Assembly (NCBI RefSeq): GCF_015350905.1
Contig: NZ_JADKRZ010000005.1
Span: forward strand, 62,001 to 126,000
Length of the DNA: 64,000 nucleotides
Source: Curtobacterium sp. VKM Ac-2865
GTDB lineage: Bacteria > Actinomycetota > Actinomycetes > Actinomycetales > Microbacteriaceae
Reading direction: 5' to 3'
The notes beneath the pieces were generated by a model. The model made no database searches, was not told where the DNA came from, and was given only the letters and a program-made list of their open reading frames with translations. This document shows positions 43,993 through 52,088 of the stretch, piece by piece. The first letter of the stretch is position 1. Each line of letters begins with the position of its first letter. The translations under genes were made by a program, and so were the position numbers.

Positions 43993-44508
43993 ATGACCTC
44001 GACCGACACCCTCGTTGTGGTGCCACCCGAACGGGTGGTCCCCACCGGCCGTCTGACGCGGCTGATCGCGACCTCGCGGCAGCTGGTGTCCTTCGGCGCC
44101 ATCGGCGCGTTCTGCTTCCTCGTCGACCTGGGCGTCTACAACCTGCTGCGCTTCACGGTCCTCGACGACAAGCCGATCGCGGCGAAGGTCGGCTCGGCGG
44201 TCATCTCCACGGCGGTCGCCTGGATCCTCAACCGGTCCATCACCTTCCGCGCGGAGCGCACCTCCGGACGTCGCGAGACGCTCCGCGAGGGCCTCCTCTT
44301 CGCGCTCACGAACCTGATCGGCCTCGGCATCGCCGCCGCCTGCCTGTTCGTCTCGCACTACCTGCTCGGTTTCACCAGCACCCTCGCCGACAACGTCGCC
44401 GGCAACGGGGTCGGCCTGGTCCTCGGCACCGTGTTCCGGTTCGCCGCGTACAAGGCCCTCGTCTTCCGTTCCCGGGACGCACGTCGCACGAAGGAGCTCA
44501 CAGAATGA
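43993..44508 (+). CDS. GtrA family membrane protein
   Basis: The 171-residue protein has four membrane segments, starting SFGAIGAFCFLVDLGVYNLL and including the family motif VAWILNRSITFRAER, and ending FAAYKALVFRSRDARR. GtrA-like proteins help flip or handle lipid-linked sugars. Its stop overlaps the GT2 gene (ATGA), linking it to glycan synthesis. ATG 43993 precedes the hydrophobic core by about 30 residues. Confidence 0.9.
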   Translation: MTSTDTLVVVPPERVVPTGRLTRLIATSRQLVSFGAIGAFCFLVDLGVYNLLRFTVLDDKPIAAKVGSAVISTAVAWILNRSITFRAERTSGRRETLREGLLFALTNLIGLGIAAACLFVSHYLLGFTSTLADNVAGNGVGLVLGTVFRFAAYKALVFRSRDARRTKELTE

Positions 44509-46031
44509 CCATGTTGACCACGCTGGTCGCGGCCGCCGGGCCGCTGCTGCAGCCGAACGACCCCTCCGGTCCCCGGGGCGACGTCCCGAACCGGGGCACC
44601 ACGGACGTCCCGACGGGAGGCTCGGGCCAGGCTGCGCAGGCCGCCTGGTCGGTGGGCGAGTGGATCGGCTACTCGGCCCTCGTCGCCATCTCCGTCCTGC
44701 TCACGCTGGTCGCGTTGAGCACCCTGTGGTGGATGCTGCACGCCTGGCGTTCGCGCTCGGCGCTGCGCGCCACGAGCTTCAGCCAGACCCCGCGGCCCGC
44801 CGCGCACCGCTTCACCCTGCTCGTGCCCGGTCGGCACGAGGAGGAGGTGATGGGGCAGACGCTCGACATGCTCGCCACGCAGGACCACCCCGACTTCGAG
44901 ATCATCGCGATCGTCGGCGAGGACGACCCGGGCACGGAGCGTGTCGTGCGCGAGGCCGCCGCCCGCCACCCCGGACTGATCAGCGTGGTGGTCGACGACA
45001 CCCTGCCGAAGAACAAGCCCAAGGCGATGAACCTGGCGCTGCAGTACGCGACCGGCGACATCGTGGGCGTGTTCGACGCCGAGGACGAGGTCTACCCGCG
45101 CCTGCTCAGCCTGGTCGACTCCCGCTTCCAGGAGACCGACGCCGACGTCGTGCAGGGCGGCGTGCAGCTGATGAACTTCCGCTCCAGCTGGTGGTCGCTC
45201 CGCAACGTGCTCGAGTACTACTTCTGGTTCCGCTCGCGCCTGCACTTCCACGCCGAGTCGAAGTTCATCCCGCTCGGCGGCAACACCGTCTTCGTGACGA
45301 AGGAGCGCCTGGACTGGTCGAACGGCTGGGACGCGCACTGCCTCGCCGAGGACTGCGAGCTCGGCGTCCGACTGTCGGCTGACAACGCCAAGGTCGTCGT
45401 CGCCTACAGCCCCGAGGCGGTCACCCGCGAGGAGACCCCGCCCACCTTCGCGTCACTCCTGAAGCAGCGCACCCGGTGGAACCAGGGCTTCCTGCAGGTC
45501 CTCGGCAAGGGGGAGTGGAAGAAGCTGCCGACGTTCAAGCAGCGCTTCTTCGCCCGCTACCTGCTGACGATGCCGTTCATCCAGGCGGCGACCGGTCTGC
45601 TCATCCCGTTGAGCGTCATCATGATCGCGTTCGTGAAGGTCCCGACGGCGATCGCGCTGATCTCCTTCATCCCGCTCGCCCCGACGCTCATGCTCCTGGC
45701 GGTCGAGATCGCCGGGCTCGGCGAGTTCGGCCGGCTCTACAAGGAGAAGGTCCGCGTCCGCGACTACGTGAAGCTCGTCCTCGGCCTGGTGCCGTACCAG
45801 GTGTTCCTCGCCGCAGCGGCCGTCCGAGCCGTCATCCGTCACTCCCGCGGGCAGAACGGCTGGGAGAAGACCGAGCACACCGGCCAGCACCGTGGTGCCC
45901 AGGCCGAGGTCGTGGGCTTCTCGTCCGCGGTCACCGAGCCCGACTCCGCGGCGCAGCCGCAGCCCCAGCCCGACTCCGAACCCGCCCTCGCGTCCGCCGG
46001 GGCCCCCTCGACAGGAGGTGACGACCGATGA
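44505..46031 (+). CDS. Processive GT2 family glycosyltransferase (cellulose/hyaluronan-synthase-like)
   Basis: The 508-residue membrane enzyme has one N-terminal membrane helix, a catalytic domain with GEDDPGTERV, GVFDAEDEV (nucleotide-sugar Asp pair), LAEDCELGVRL (catalytic base) and KQRTRWNQGF (QxxRW, the mark of processive synthases), then about three helices and a disordered tail. It polymerises and extrudes a polysaccharide. The GH8 endoglucanase in the same locus favours a beta-glucan, which is inference. A half GGGAGGCTCGGG repeat codes for PTGGSG in its N-terminal linker. It overlaps the neighbours on both sides by 4 bp. Confidence 0.87.
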   Translation: MTMLTTLVAAAGPLLQPNDPSGPRGDVPNRGTTDVPTGGSGQAAQAAWSVGEWIGYSALVAISVLLTLVALSTLWWMLHAWRSRSALRATSFSQTPRPAAHRFTLLVPGRHEEEVMGQTLDMLATQDHPDFEIIAIVGEDDPGTERVVREAAARHPGLISVVVDDTLPKNKPKAMNLALQYATGDIVGVFDAEDEVYPRLLSLVDSRFQETDADVVQGGVQLMNFRSSWWSLRNVLEYYFWFRSRLHFHAESKFIPLGGNTVFVTKERLDWSNGWDAHCLAEDCELGVRLSADNAKVVVAYSPEAVTREETPPTFASLLKQRTRWNQGFLQVLGKGEWKKLPTFKQRFFARYLLTMPFIQAATGLLIPLSVIMIAFVKVPTAIALISFIPLAPTLMLLAVEIAGLGEFGRLYKEKVRVRDYVKLVLGLVPYQVFLAAAAVRAVIRHSRGQNGWEKTEHTGQHRGAQAEVVGFSSAVTEPDSAAQPQPQPDSEPALASAGAPSTGGDDR

Positions 46032-48016
46032 CCGCCAGCATCACGAACACGACCGGCATCCCGATCCGCGGTGCCAGGTCCTCGTCCGGCGCCGGCACGT
46101 GGTTCCGCGTGCACGCCAGGAGCCTCGTGTGGCTCCTCCCCGTCCTGGCCGTCGCCGTGGCCGTGCAGTCCTGGAACATGGGCGGCACCCCGCAGCGCAT
46201 CGACGACGAGGGCACGTACACCGCCCAGGCGTGGGCGATCACGCACCTCGGCGAGCTCACCCACTACACGTACTGGTACGACCACCCGCCACTCGGCTGG
46301 ATCCAGATCGCCGGGTACACGCAGCTGACCGGCGCCTTCGCCCGCTACGCCTTCGCGGTCGAGGCCGCCCGGGAGTCGATGGTGTTCTTCGCCGCCGTCT
46401 CCGCGGTGCTCCTGTTCGTGCTGATGCGTCGGCTCGGCGGTTCGCGGCCCACTGCTGCCGCGGCGGTCCTCGTCTTCGGGCTCTCCCCGCTGGCGCTGCA
46501 GTACCACCGCACGGTCTACATCGACAACGTCGCGACGCCGTGGCTCCTCGCCGCGTTCGTGCTCGTCCTCAGCCGTCGTCAGCAGCTCGCCGGGTTCGTC
46601 GGTGCCGCCGCCTGCCTCGGGATCGCCGTGCTCAGCAAGGAGACCTACCTGCTGGCGCTGCCGTTCCTCATCTGGATGGCCGTCCGTCGAGCCGACCCGA
46701 GCACCCGTCGGTACACGCTCAGCGTCGCCGGAGCCGTCCTCGCCGTCATCGGTGGCGGGTACATCCTGCTCGCGGCCGTCAAGGGCGAACTCCTGCCCAG
46801 CGCCGGCAAGGTCAGCCTGCTCGAGGGCGTCACGTACCAGCTCGGCAGCCGGCAGGCCAGCGGGTCGGTGTTCTCCGGCGGCAGCCTGGCGAACGACGCC
46901 GCTGCCCAGTGGTGGGCGCTCGACCCGGTGTTCATCGTGCTCGGCTCGGCAGCCGCCGTCGTGGGGCTGTTCCTGCGCCGGGTCCGCCCGATCGCCGCGA
47001 TGCTCGTCTTCCTGCTCGCGTTCATGTTCCGCCCGAACGGGTACCTGCCCGTGCCGTACGTGATCATGCTGGTGCCGTTCGCCGCGCTGCTCGTCGCGTT
47101 CGTCGGCGAGCGTGCCGTCCTCGCCGTGGCCGGCATCACCGCCTTCCGCGCCAAGAGCCGGTTCCGCGGGGTCAGCCGCCGCGTGCTCGGCGGCACCTGG
47201 GCACTCGTCACCGCCGCGGCCCTGGTCGTCGCCGTCCCGCTCTGGGGATCGCAGCTCCGCGGGTTCCTGATCACCGACCTGGACAAGCCGATGGCGCAGG
47301 CGGAGAACTGGATCGGCGACAACGTCGACAAGAGCTCCCGGATGCTCGTTGACGACGCCATGTGGGTCGACCTCGTCGACGACGGCTTCGCCCGCGACAA
47401 CGTGGTCTGGTACTACAAGCTCGACACCGACGGAGCCGTGCAGCGCCAGTCGCCGAACGGCTGGAAGGACTCCGACTACGTCGTCACGACGGACTCGATG
47501 CGCACCGGCGGCAACTCGTCCGTCGACGTGCGTGACGCGATCCAGAACTCGACAGTCGTCGCGTCCTTCGGCACCGGCAACCAGATGGTCGACGTCCGGC
47601 AGATCCACCCGCAGGGGCAGCAGGCCGCCGAACGGGAGATCACCGCGGCGAGCAACGTGCGCAAGACGCTCGGCACGCAGCTCGCGCAGAACCCCGCACT
47701 GAACGCGAACGCGGGCACCAAGTCGCAGTTCCGCGCCGGCCAGGTGGACTCCCGCGCCATGATCGCCCTCGGGCAGGTGCTCGCCGACCGCTTCGTCCGG
47801 GTCGACCGCTTCACCCCGCTCACCGGCGAGGAGGGCCGCTCGTTCCGACGGGTCGTCCTGCACACCGCCAGCCCGACGGCCGCCGCGAACACCGAGAAGA
47901 CCCTCGACGCCCTGGCGAAGGACTACCGCGCCGAGTCGGTCGAGCGCGACGGCGACACCCTGACCGTCGTCTGGTCGCCCATGGACCCGACGACCACCGC
48001 CGTCACCGCGTCCTGA
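46028..48016 (+). CDS. PMT/GT39-83-like membrane glycosyltransferase
   Basis: The 662-residue protein has about ten membrane segments followed by a soluble C-terminal domain. The first outer loop carries the acidic catalytic motif DDEGTYTAQAW and further DHPPLGWIQIAG, as in polyprenol-phosphate-sugar-dependent transferases. The donor could be the polyprenyl-phosphate mannose made by the enzyme at 51200-51994. The outer domain from about residue 410 is not recognised. It starts by 4-bp overlap after the GT2 gene. Confidence 0.85.
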   Translation: MTASITNTTGIPIRGARSSSGAGTWFRVHARSLVWLLPVLAVAVAVQSWNMGGTPQRIDDEGTYTAQAWAITHLGELTHYTYWYDHPPLGWIQIAGYTQLTGAFARYAFAVEAARESMVFFAAVSAVLLFVLMRRLGGSRPTAAAAVLVFGLSPLALQYHRTVYIDNVATPWLLAAFVLVLSRRQQLAGFVGAAACLGIAVLSKETYLLALPFLIWMAVRRADPSTRRYTLSVAGAVLAVIGGGYILLAAVKGELLPSAGKVSLLEGVTYQLGSRQASGSVFSGGSLANDAAAQWWALDPVFIVLGSAAAVVGLFLRRVRPIAAMLVFLLAFMFRPNGYLPVPYVIMLVPFAALLVAFVGERAVLAVAGITAFRAKSRFRGVSRRVLGGTWALVTAAALVVAVPLWGSQLRGFLITDLDKPMAQAENWIGDNVDKSSRMLVDDAMWVDLVDDGFARDNVVWYYKLDTDGAVQRQSPNGWKDSDYVVTTDSMRTGGNSSVDVRDAIQNSTVVASFGTGNQMVDVRQIHPQGQQAAEREITAASNVRKTLGTQLAQNPALNANAGTKSQFRAGQVDSRAMIALGQVLADRFVRVDRFTPLTGEEGRSFRRVVLHTASPTAAANTEKTLDALAKDYRAESVERDGDTLTVVWSPMDPTTTAVTAS

Positions 48017-48166
48017 CTGCGCCGCCCCGGCCAGCACCGAACCTGCCAGCGCCGACCCTGCCGCTGACCACCCCGACCGCACGACGAGCACGAGCACCAG
48101 CACCGCGATCGCCCTGATCGCACCAGCACCAGCACCACCACCGCCCCGACCCGAAGGAGCACCATC
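48017..48166. other. Low-complexity gap before the DUF4397 gene
   Basis: 150 bp of CCAGCACC/GAGCACC-type repeats without a gene. The last bases form the ribosome site GAAGGAGCACC of the next gene. Confidence 0.6.
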
Positions 48167-48997
48167 ATGACCGCCTCCCTCCGCACCCCTCGCCGCCGCA
48201 TCGTCGTCGTCGGCGCCCTCGCCACGACGCTCGTCGCCGCGACCGTCGGCCTCGCCCCCCAGTCCGCCAGCGCCGCCACCGCCGCCCCGCAGGACGGCTG
48301 GCTCCGCGTCGGCCACCTCTCCCCGGACACGAAGGCCGTCGACGTCGAGCTCTCGAGCCTGTCCGGCGGCAAGACGATCTTCGAGCTCGACGACGTCACC
48401 TACGGCCAGGTCAGCCCCTACAAGGAACTGCCGACCGGCACCTACGTGCTCTCGATGCGGGCCTCGGACGCACCGGACTCCACGCCCGTCATCTCCACCG
48501 ACGTCACCGTGCAGGGCGGGGACGCCAGCACCGTCGTCGCGTACGGCAAGAGCACGTCGCTGAAGACCGCCGCGTACACCGACGACCTGCAGCAGCCCGG
48601 CGACGGCAAGGCCAAGCTCCGACTGGTCCAGGCGGCCACCACGGCCAAGACGGTCGACGTCAGCACCTCGGAGGGCACCGCCATCGCGTCCGGCGCGAAG
48701 TTCGGCACCGCGACGAAGTACGCCACGGTCGGTGCCGGCAAGTGGAACCTCGACCTCTCCGGCGGCGGACAGGTCGGCAGCGCCGACGTGGACCTCGCCG
48801 GCAACACCGTCTCCACCCTGTTCGTCCTCGACGACAGCAAGGGCGACCTGACGGTCGTGCCCGTCACCGACGCGGCAGCGACCGCCCAGACCCCGGCCGG
48901 CGGCGTGCAGACCGGCGGCGGCGGCACGGCCGCCGAGCGTCCGTCCACCGACGCGTTCCACGCGCTCGTCCGGACGATCCGCGGCATCTTCAACTGA
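48167..48997 (+). CDS. Secreted DUF4397 protein
   Basis: The 276-residue protein has a signal peptide (basic start, hydrophobic residues about 12-33, SASAA cut region) and a DUF4397 domain (WLRVGHLSPDTKAVDV, YVLSMRASDAP, KLRLVQAATTAKTVDV, TLFVLDDSKGDLTVVPVTD). Its end has GGVQTGGGGTAAERP but no LPxTG, hydrophobic anchor or basic tail. DUF4397 genes are often next to class F sortase genes; here one is two genes away. It is likely a cell-surface protein. Strong ribosome site. Confidence 0.85.
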   Translation: MTASLRTPRRRIVVVGALATTLVAATVGLAPQSASAATAAPQDGWLRVGHLSPDTKAVDVELSSLSGGKTIFELDDVTYGQVSPYKELPTGTYVLSMRASDAPDSTPVISTDVTVQGGDASTVVAYGKSTSLKTAAYTDDLQQPGDGKAKLRLVQAATTAKTVDVSTSEGTAIASGAKFGTATKYATVGAGKWNLDLSGGGQVGSADVDLAGNTVSTLFVLDDSKGDLTVVPVTDAAATAQTPAGGVQTGGGGTAAERPSTDAFHALVRTIRGIFN

Positions 48998-49030
48998 CGC
49001 TCGCCTGATCCGCGGTCGTCACGACCGACC

Positions 49031-49090
49031 CGGACTGGAGGCCCGCCCCACGTGCGCCGATCCGCGCACCTGGTCCGAGCCTCCAGTCCG
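49031..49090 (+). terminator. GGAGGC-family hairpin after DUF4397
   Basis: Arms CGGACTGGAGGC (49031-49042) and complement (49079-49090) flank a 36-base loop with internal pairing, 34 bp after the stop. Confidence 0.6.
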
Positions 49091-49123
49091 TGAGCCCCAC
49101 CCACCAGCAGAGAGCGAGCCAGC

Positions 49124-50281
49124 ATGACCCGCAGGAACTGGATCCCCGTCACCGCCGTGGCGCTCGCCGCGGTCCTCGTCGCCGGCGGCATCGCCGTCGC
49201 GGCGGTCCGACCGTGGTCCGACCGCGCACCGGACGCCGGCGGCGTCTCGACGCCCACCTCGACCACCGCACCCGACGGCACCCGCACCGCGGCGCAGCTG
49301 CGCACGGCGTTCCTCGACCGGTACGTCGAGGACGGCCGGGTCGTCCGCAAGGACCAGGGCGACGACACGGTCAGCGAGGGACAGGCCTACGGGCTGCTCA
49401 TCGCCTACGCCGCGGGCGACCGCGACCGCTTCGACGACATCTGGTCGTGGACGAAGCGACACCTGCTCACCGACGACCAGCTGCTCGCCTGGCGTTGGAC
49501 CGAGGAAAGCGGCGTCTCGGACGCGCAGTCCGCGAGCGACGCCGACCTCGACACCGCCAGGGCCCTCGTGCTCGCCGGTGACGCCTGGGACGACGCGCGC
49601 TACACCGCCGCCGGCAAGGAGATGGCGGCAGCGGTGCTCGACCACGAGACGGCCAGGACGGACCTCGGGCTGATCCTGCTGCCGGGGCCGTGGGCCGACT
49701 CCGAGCCGTACCGGTACAACGCCTCCTACGCCTCGCCGGCCGCCTACCGGGTGCTCGCCGCGGCCACCAAGGACGACCGCTGGAAGGAACTCGAGACGAG
49801 CTCCACCGCCGTGACCCGTGCCGTGCTCGAGAAGTCCGACCTGCCGAGCGACTGGTCGCAGGTGCACGCTGACGGCACCGTCGACCCCATGCCCGCCACG
49901 GGGGACGACGCCCGCGTGCTCTACGGGTACGACGCGATGCGGATGCCCCTGCGCTACGCCGAGGCCTGCACGGCCCCGGACCGGGCGCTCGCCGCGTCCG
50001 TGGCGCCGACGCTCCGGCGGACGACGCAGCTGGCCGCGCAGCTCGACCTCGGCGGCACGGCCGTCACGGGGGACCGGAGCGCGCTGGCGTACGCGGCGCG
50101 GGCTGCTGCGGAGCAGGCGTCCGGGGCGACCGGTGCCGCGCGTGCCGACCTGGAGCGTGCCGACCGGACCTCGGCCACGACGCCCACCTACTACGGGGAC
50201 GCGTGGGCGGCGCTCGGCGCGACCATGCTGACGTCGGACGTGCTCGGCGGCTGCGCGACCGCGGCCGGGGGTGCGTCGTGA
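49124..50281 (+). CDS. GH8 family endoglucanase-like protein
   Basis: The 385-residue protein has a signal anchor (VTAVALAAVLVAGGIAVAA) and a GH8 (alpha/alpha)6 barrel: VSEGQAYGL with the acid Glu, WRWTEE, ASDADLDTARALVLA with the conserved Asp, and YDAMRMPLRYAEA. GH8 enzymes (BcsZ, chitosanases) cut beta-1,4-glucans and commonly accompany cellulose-type synthases, where they trim the emerging chain. GCAGAGAGCGAGCC precedes the ATG. Its stop overlaps the sortase gene (GTGA). Confidence 0.85.
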   Translation: MTRRNWIPVTAVALAAVLVAGGIAVAAVRPWSDRAPDAGGVSTPTSTTAPDGTRTAAQLRTAFLDRYVEDGRVVRKDQGDDTVSEGQAYGLLIAYAAGDRDRFDDIWSWTKRHLLTDDQLLAWRWTEESGVSDAQSASDADLDTARALVLAGDAWDDARYTAAGKEMAAAVLDHETARTDLGLILLPGPWADSEPYRYNASYASPAAYRVLAAATKDDRWKELETSSTAVTRAVLEKSDLPSDWSQVHADGTVDPMPATGDDARVLYGYDAMRMPLRYAEACTAPDRALAASVAPTLRRTTQLAAQLDLGGTAVTGDRSALAYAARAAAEQASGATGAARADLERADRTSATTPTYYGDAWAALGATMLTSDVLGGCATAAGGAS

Positions 50282-51153
50282 GCGGGGAGCGCGGGCGGCG
50301 GTCGGCCGGGCGCGGTGGTGCCGGTACCGGTACCGGTGCTGGTGCCGGTGCCGGTGCGGCTGGCAGCGGCGGCGCGGCTGGTGCTGGTACCGGTGCTGGG
50401 CACGAGGCTCGTGGTGGGCGACCGGACTCGCGGAGCACCGCACGTGGGTCGTCGCGTTCCACGAGGCTCGGGCGGCGCGGGGTCGTCGTCGGGATCGTGA
50501 CCGCCGTCGTGGTCGTGTCGGCGGCCGTCGTGACGGGGGTCGCGGTGGCCGGGAGCGAGCCGGACGGCGCGGCCGCTCCCAGGACCTCCGCGTCGCGGAG
50601 CGCTGGTGCCGGTTCGGCTGCCGGTGCTGCCGGTTCCGCAGCCCCGGGCAGCGGCGACCGCGACATCGCCGGGTTCCAGGACCCGGCCGCTCCCGAGGCC
50701 CGGTCGGACGCCACCCCGACCCGCGTGTCGATCCCGGCGATCGGGGTCGACGCCTCGCTCGAGGACCTGCACCGCGGTGCTGCCGGCGAGCTCGACCCGC
50801 CGAAGGGGTGGGACAACGCGGGCTGGTTCAGCGACGGCATCGTCCCCGGGCAGGTCGGTCCGTCGGTCATCGCCGGGCACGTCGACAGCCCCACCAGCGC
50901 CGCGGTGTTCTTCCGGCTCGACGAGCTGGTGGCCGGGGACCAGGTCCACGTCGCCATGACGGACGGCAGCAGCCGCACCTTCACGGTCGAGAAGACGGAA
51001 CGAGCGTCGAAGTCGGCCTTCCCGACGAGCGACGTGTACGGCACCACGCCCACGCCCACGCTGCGGCTCATCACGTGCGACGGCACGTTCGACACCGCGA
51101 CTGGGCACTACACCGACAATCTGATCGTCTTCGCAGACCTGTCGGACGGGTGA
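50278..51153 (+). CDS. Class F sortase
   Basis: The 291-residue protein has a disordered Gly/Ala/Arg N-terminus made by simple GGTGCC-type DNA repeats (about 50317-50400), a membrane anchor (VVVGIVTAVVVVSAAVVTG) and an extracellular sortase domain: RVSIPAIGVDASLEDL, catalytic His in VIAGHVDSP, catalytic Cys in LRLITCDGTFD, followed by HYTDNLIVFA. Sortases link surface proteins to the cell wall. A substrate could be the DUF4397 protein, although it lacks a standard sorting signal. GTG start overlaps the GH8 stop. Confidence 0.88.
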   Translation: MSGERGRRSAGRGGAGTGTGAGAGAGAAGSGGAAGAGTGAGHEARGGRPDSRSTARGSSRSTRLGRRGVVVGIVTAVVVVSAAVVTGVAVAGSEPDGAAAPRTSASRSAGAGSAAGAAGSAAPGSGDRDIAGFQDPAAPEARSDATPTRVSIPAIGVDASLEDLHRGAAGELDPPKGWDNAGWFSDGIVPGQVGPSVIAGHVDSPTSAAVFFRLDELVAGDQVHVAMTDGSSRTFTVEKTERASKSAFPTSDVYGTTPTPTLRLITCDGTFDTATGHYTDNLIVFADLSDG

Positions 51154-51199
51154 ACCAGCACCCGACCGATATGTTCGATCGAACCATCCGAGGAGCACC

Positions 51200-51994
51200 A
51201 TGAGCGACACCCTGGTCATCATCCCGACCTACGACGAAGCGGAGAACGTCCGCCCGATCGTCGAGCGCACCCTCGCGGCGACGGACGACCACGTCCACGT
51301 GCTCGTCGTCGACGACAACTCGCCCGACGGCACCGGCGACATCGCCGACGCCATCGCCCGCGAGACCGACCGGGTGCACGTGCTGCACCGGACGGTGAAG
51401 GACGGCCTCGGCGGGGCGTACCTCTCCGGCTTCGCCTGGGGGCTCGAGCAGGGCTACGACAAGCTCGTCGAGATGGACGCCGACGGCTCCCACCACCCCG
51501 AGTACCTGCCGTGGCTCATCGAGCTCGCGGACTCGAACGACCTGGTCCTCGGTTCCCGGTGGATCAAGGGCGGCGAGGTCGAGAACTGGCCCTGGTACCG
51601 CGAGCTGCTCTCCCGTGGCGGCAACCTGTACACGCGTCTGGCCCTCGGCATCGCGGTGCGGGACGCCACCGGCGGGTTCCGGGTCTTCACGGCCGACGCG
51701 CTCCGGCGGATCGACCTCGCCGGCATCGCCTCGAAGGGGTACTGCTTCCAGGTCGACCTGTGCTGGCGTGCGCTCGAGGCCGGCCTCCGCATCGTCGAGA
51801 CGCCCATCACCTTCACCGAGCGGGAGTTCGGCGTCTCGAAGATGAGCGGCAACATCGTGCGGGAGAGCCTGACCCTGGTGACGAAGTGGGGCATCGACCG
51901 TCGTGTGCGGGAGGTCCGCGCGTTGGTCCGTGACCACCACCCGCTGCCGTCGGTGCGGCGGAACGCGCACGCGGTGTCGAACCCGATCAACTGA
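51200..51994 (+). CDS. Polyprenol-phosphate mannosyltransferase (Ppm1/DPM1 type)
   Basis: The 264-residue GT2 enzyme has TLVIIPTYDEAENV, VLVVDDNSPDGTGD, VEMDADGSHHPEYLP (DxD) and EREFGVSKMSGNIV. It transfers mannose from GDP-mannose to polyprenyl phosphate on the cytoplasmic face, giving the donor for PMT-like enzymes such as the one at 46028-48016. Strong GAGGAGCACC ribosome site and a TATGTT -10 inside a TTCGATCGAA-containing upstream region. Terminator shared with treZ downstream. Confidence 0.93.
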   Translation: MSDTLVIIPTYDEAENVRPIVERTLAATDDHVHVLVVDDNSPDGTGDIADAIARETDRVHVLHRTVKDGLGGAYLSGFAWGLEQGYDKLVEMDADGSHHPEYLPWLIELADSNDLVLGSRWIKGGEVENWPWYRELLSRGGNLYTRLALGIAVRDATGGFRVFTADALRRIDLAGIASKGYCFQVDLCWRALEAGLRIVETPITFTEREFGVSKMSGNIVRESLTLVTKWGIDRRVREVRALVRDHHPLPSVRRNAHAVSNPIN

Positions 51995-52017
51995 CGCGCG
52001 CGGCGGTCCGATCGGAC

Positions 52018-52059
52018 ACGACGATGCCCGGCTGGGTTCCCCCGGCCGGGCATCGTCGT
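52018..52059. terminator. Bidirectional terminator between ppm and treZ
   Basis: 15-bp perfect arms (ACGACGATGCCCGGC, 52018-52032, and complement 52045-52059) with a 12-base loop between convergent genes. Confidence 0.75.
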
Positions 52060-52088
52060 GTGGTGCTGGCGTCGTGCTGCTGTCGGCC

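Noticed and set aside
45839..48961. 1040-codon antisense frame over the GT and DUF4397 genes
   Set aside because: Shadow of real genes on the plus strand; no domain or ribosome site.
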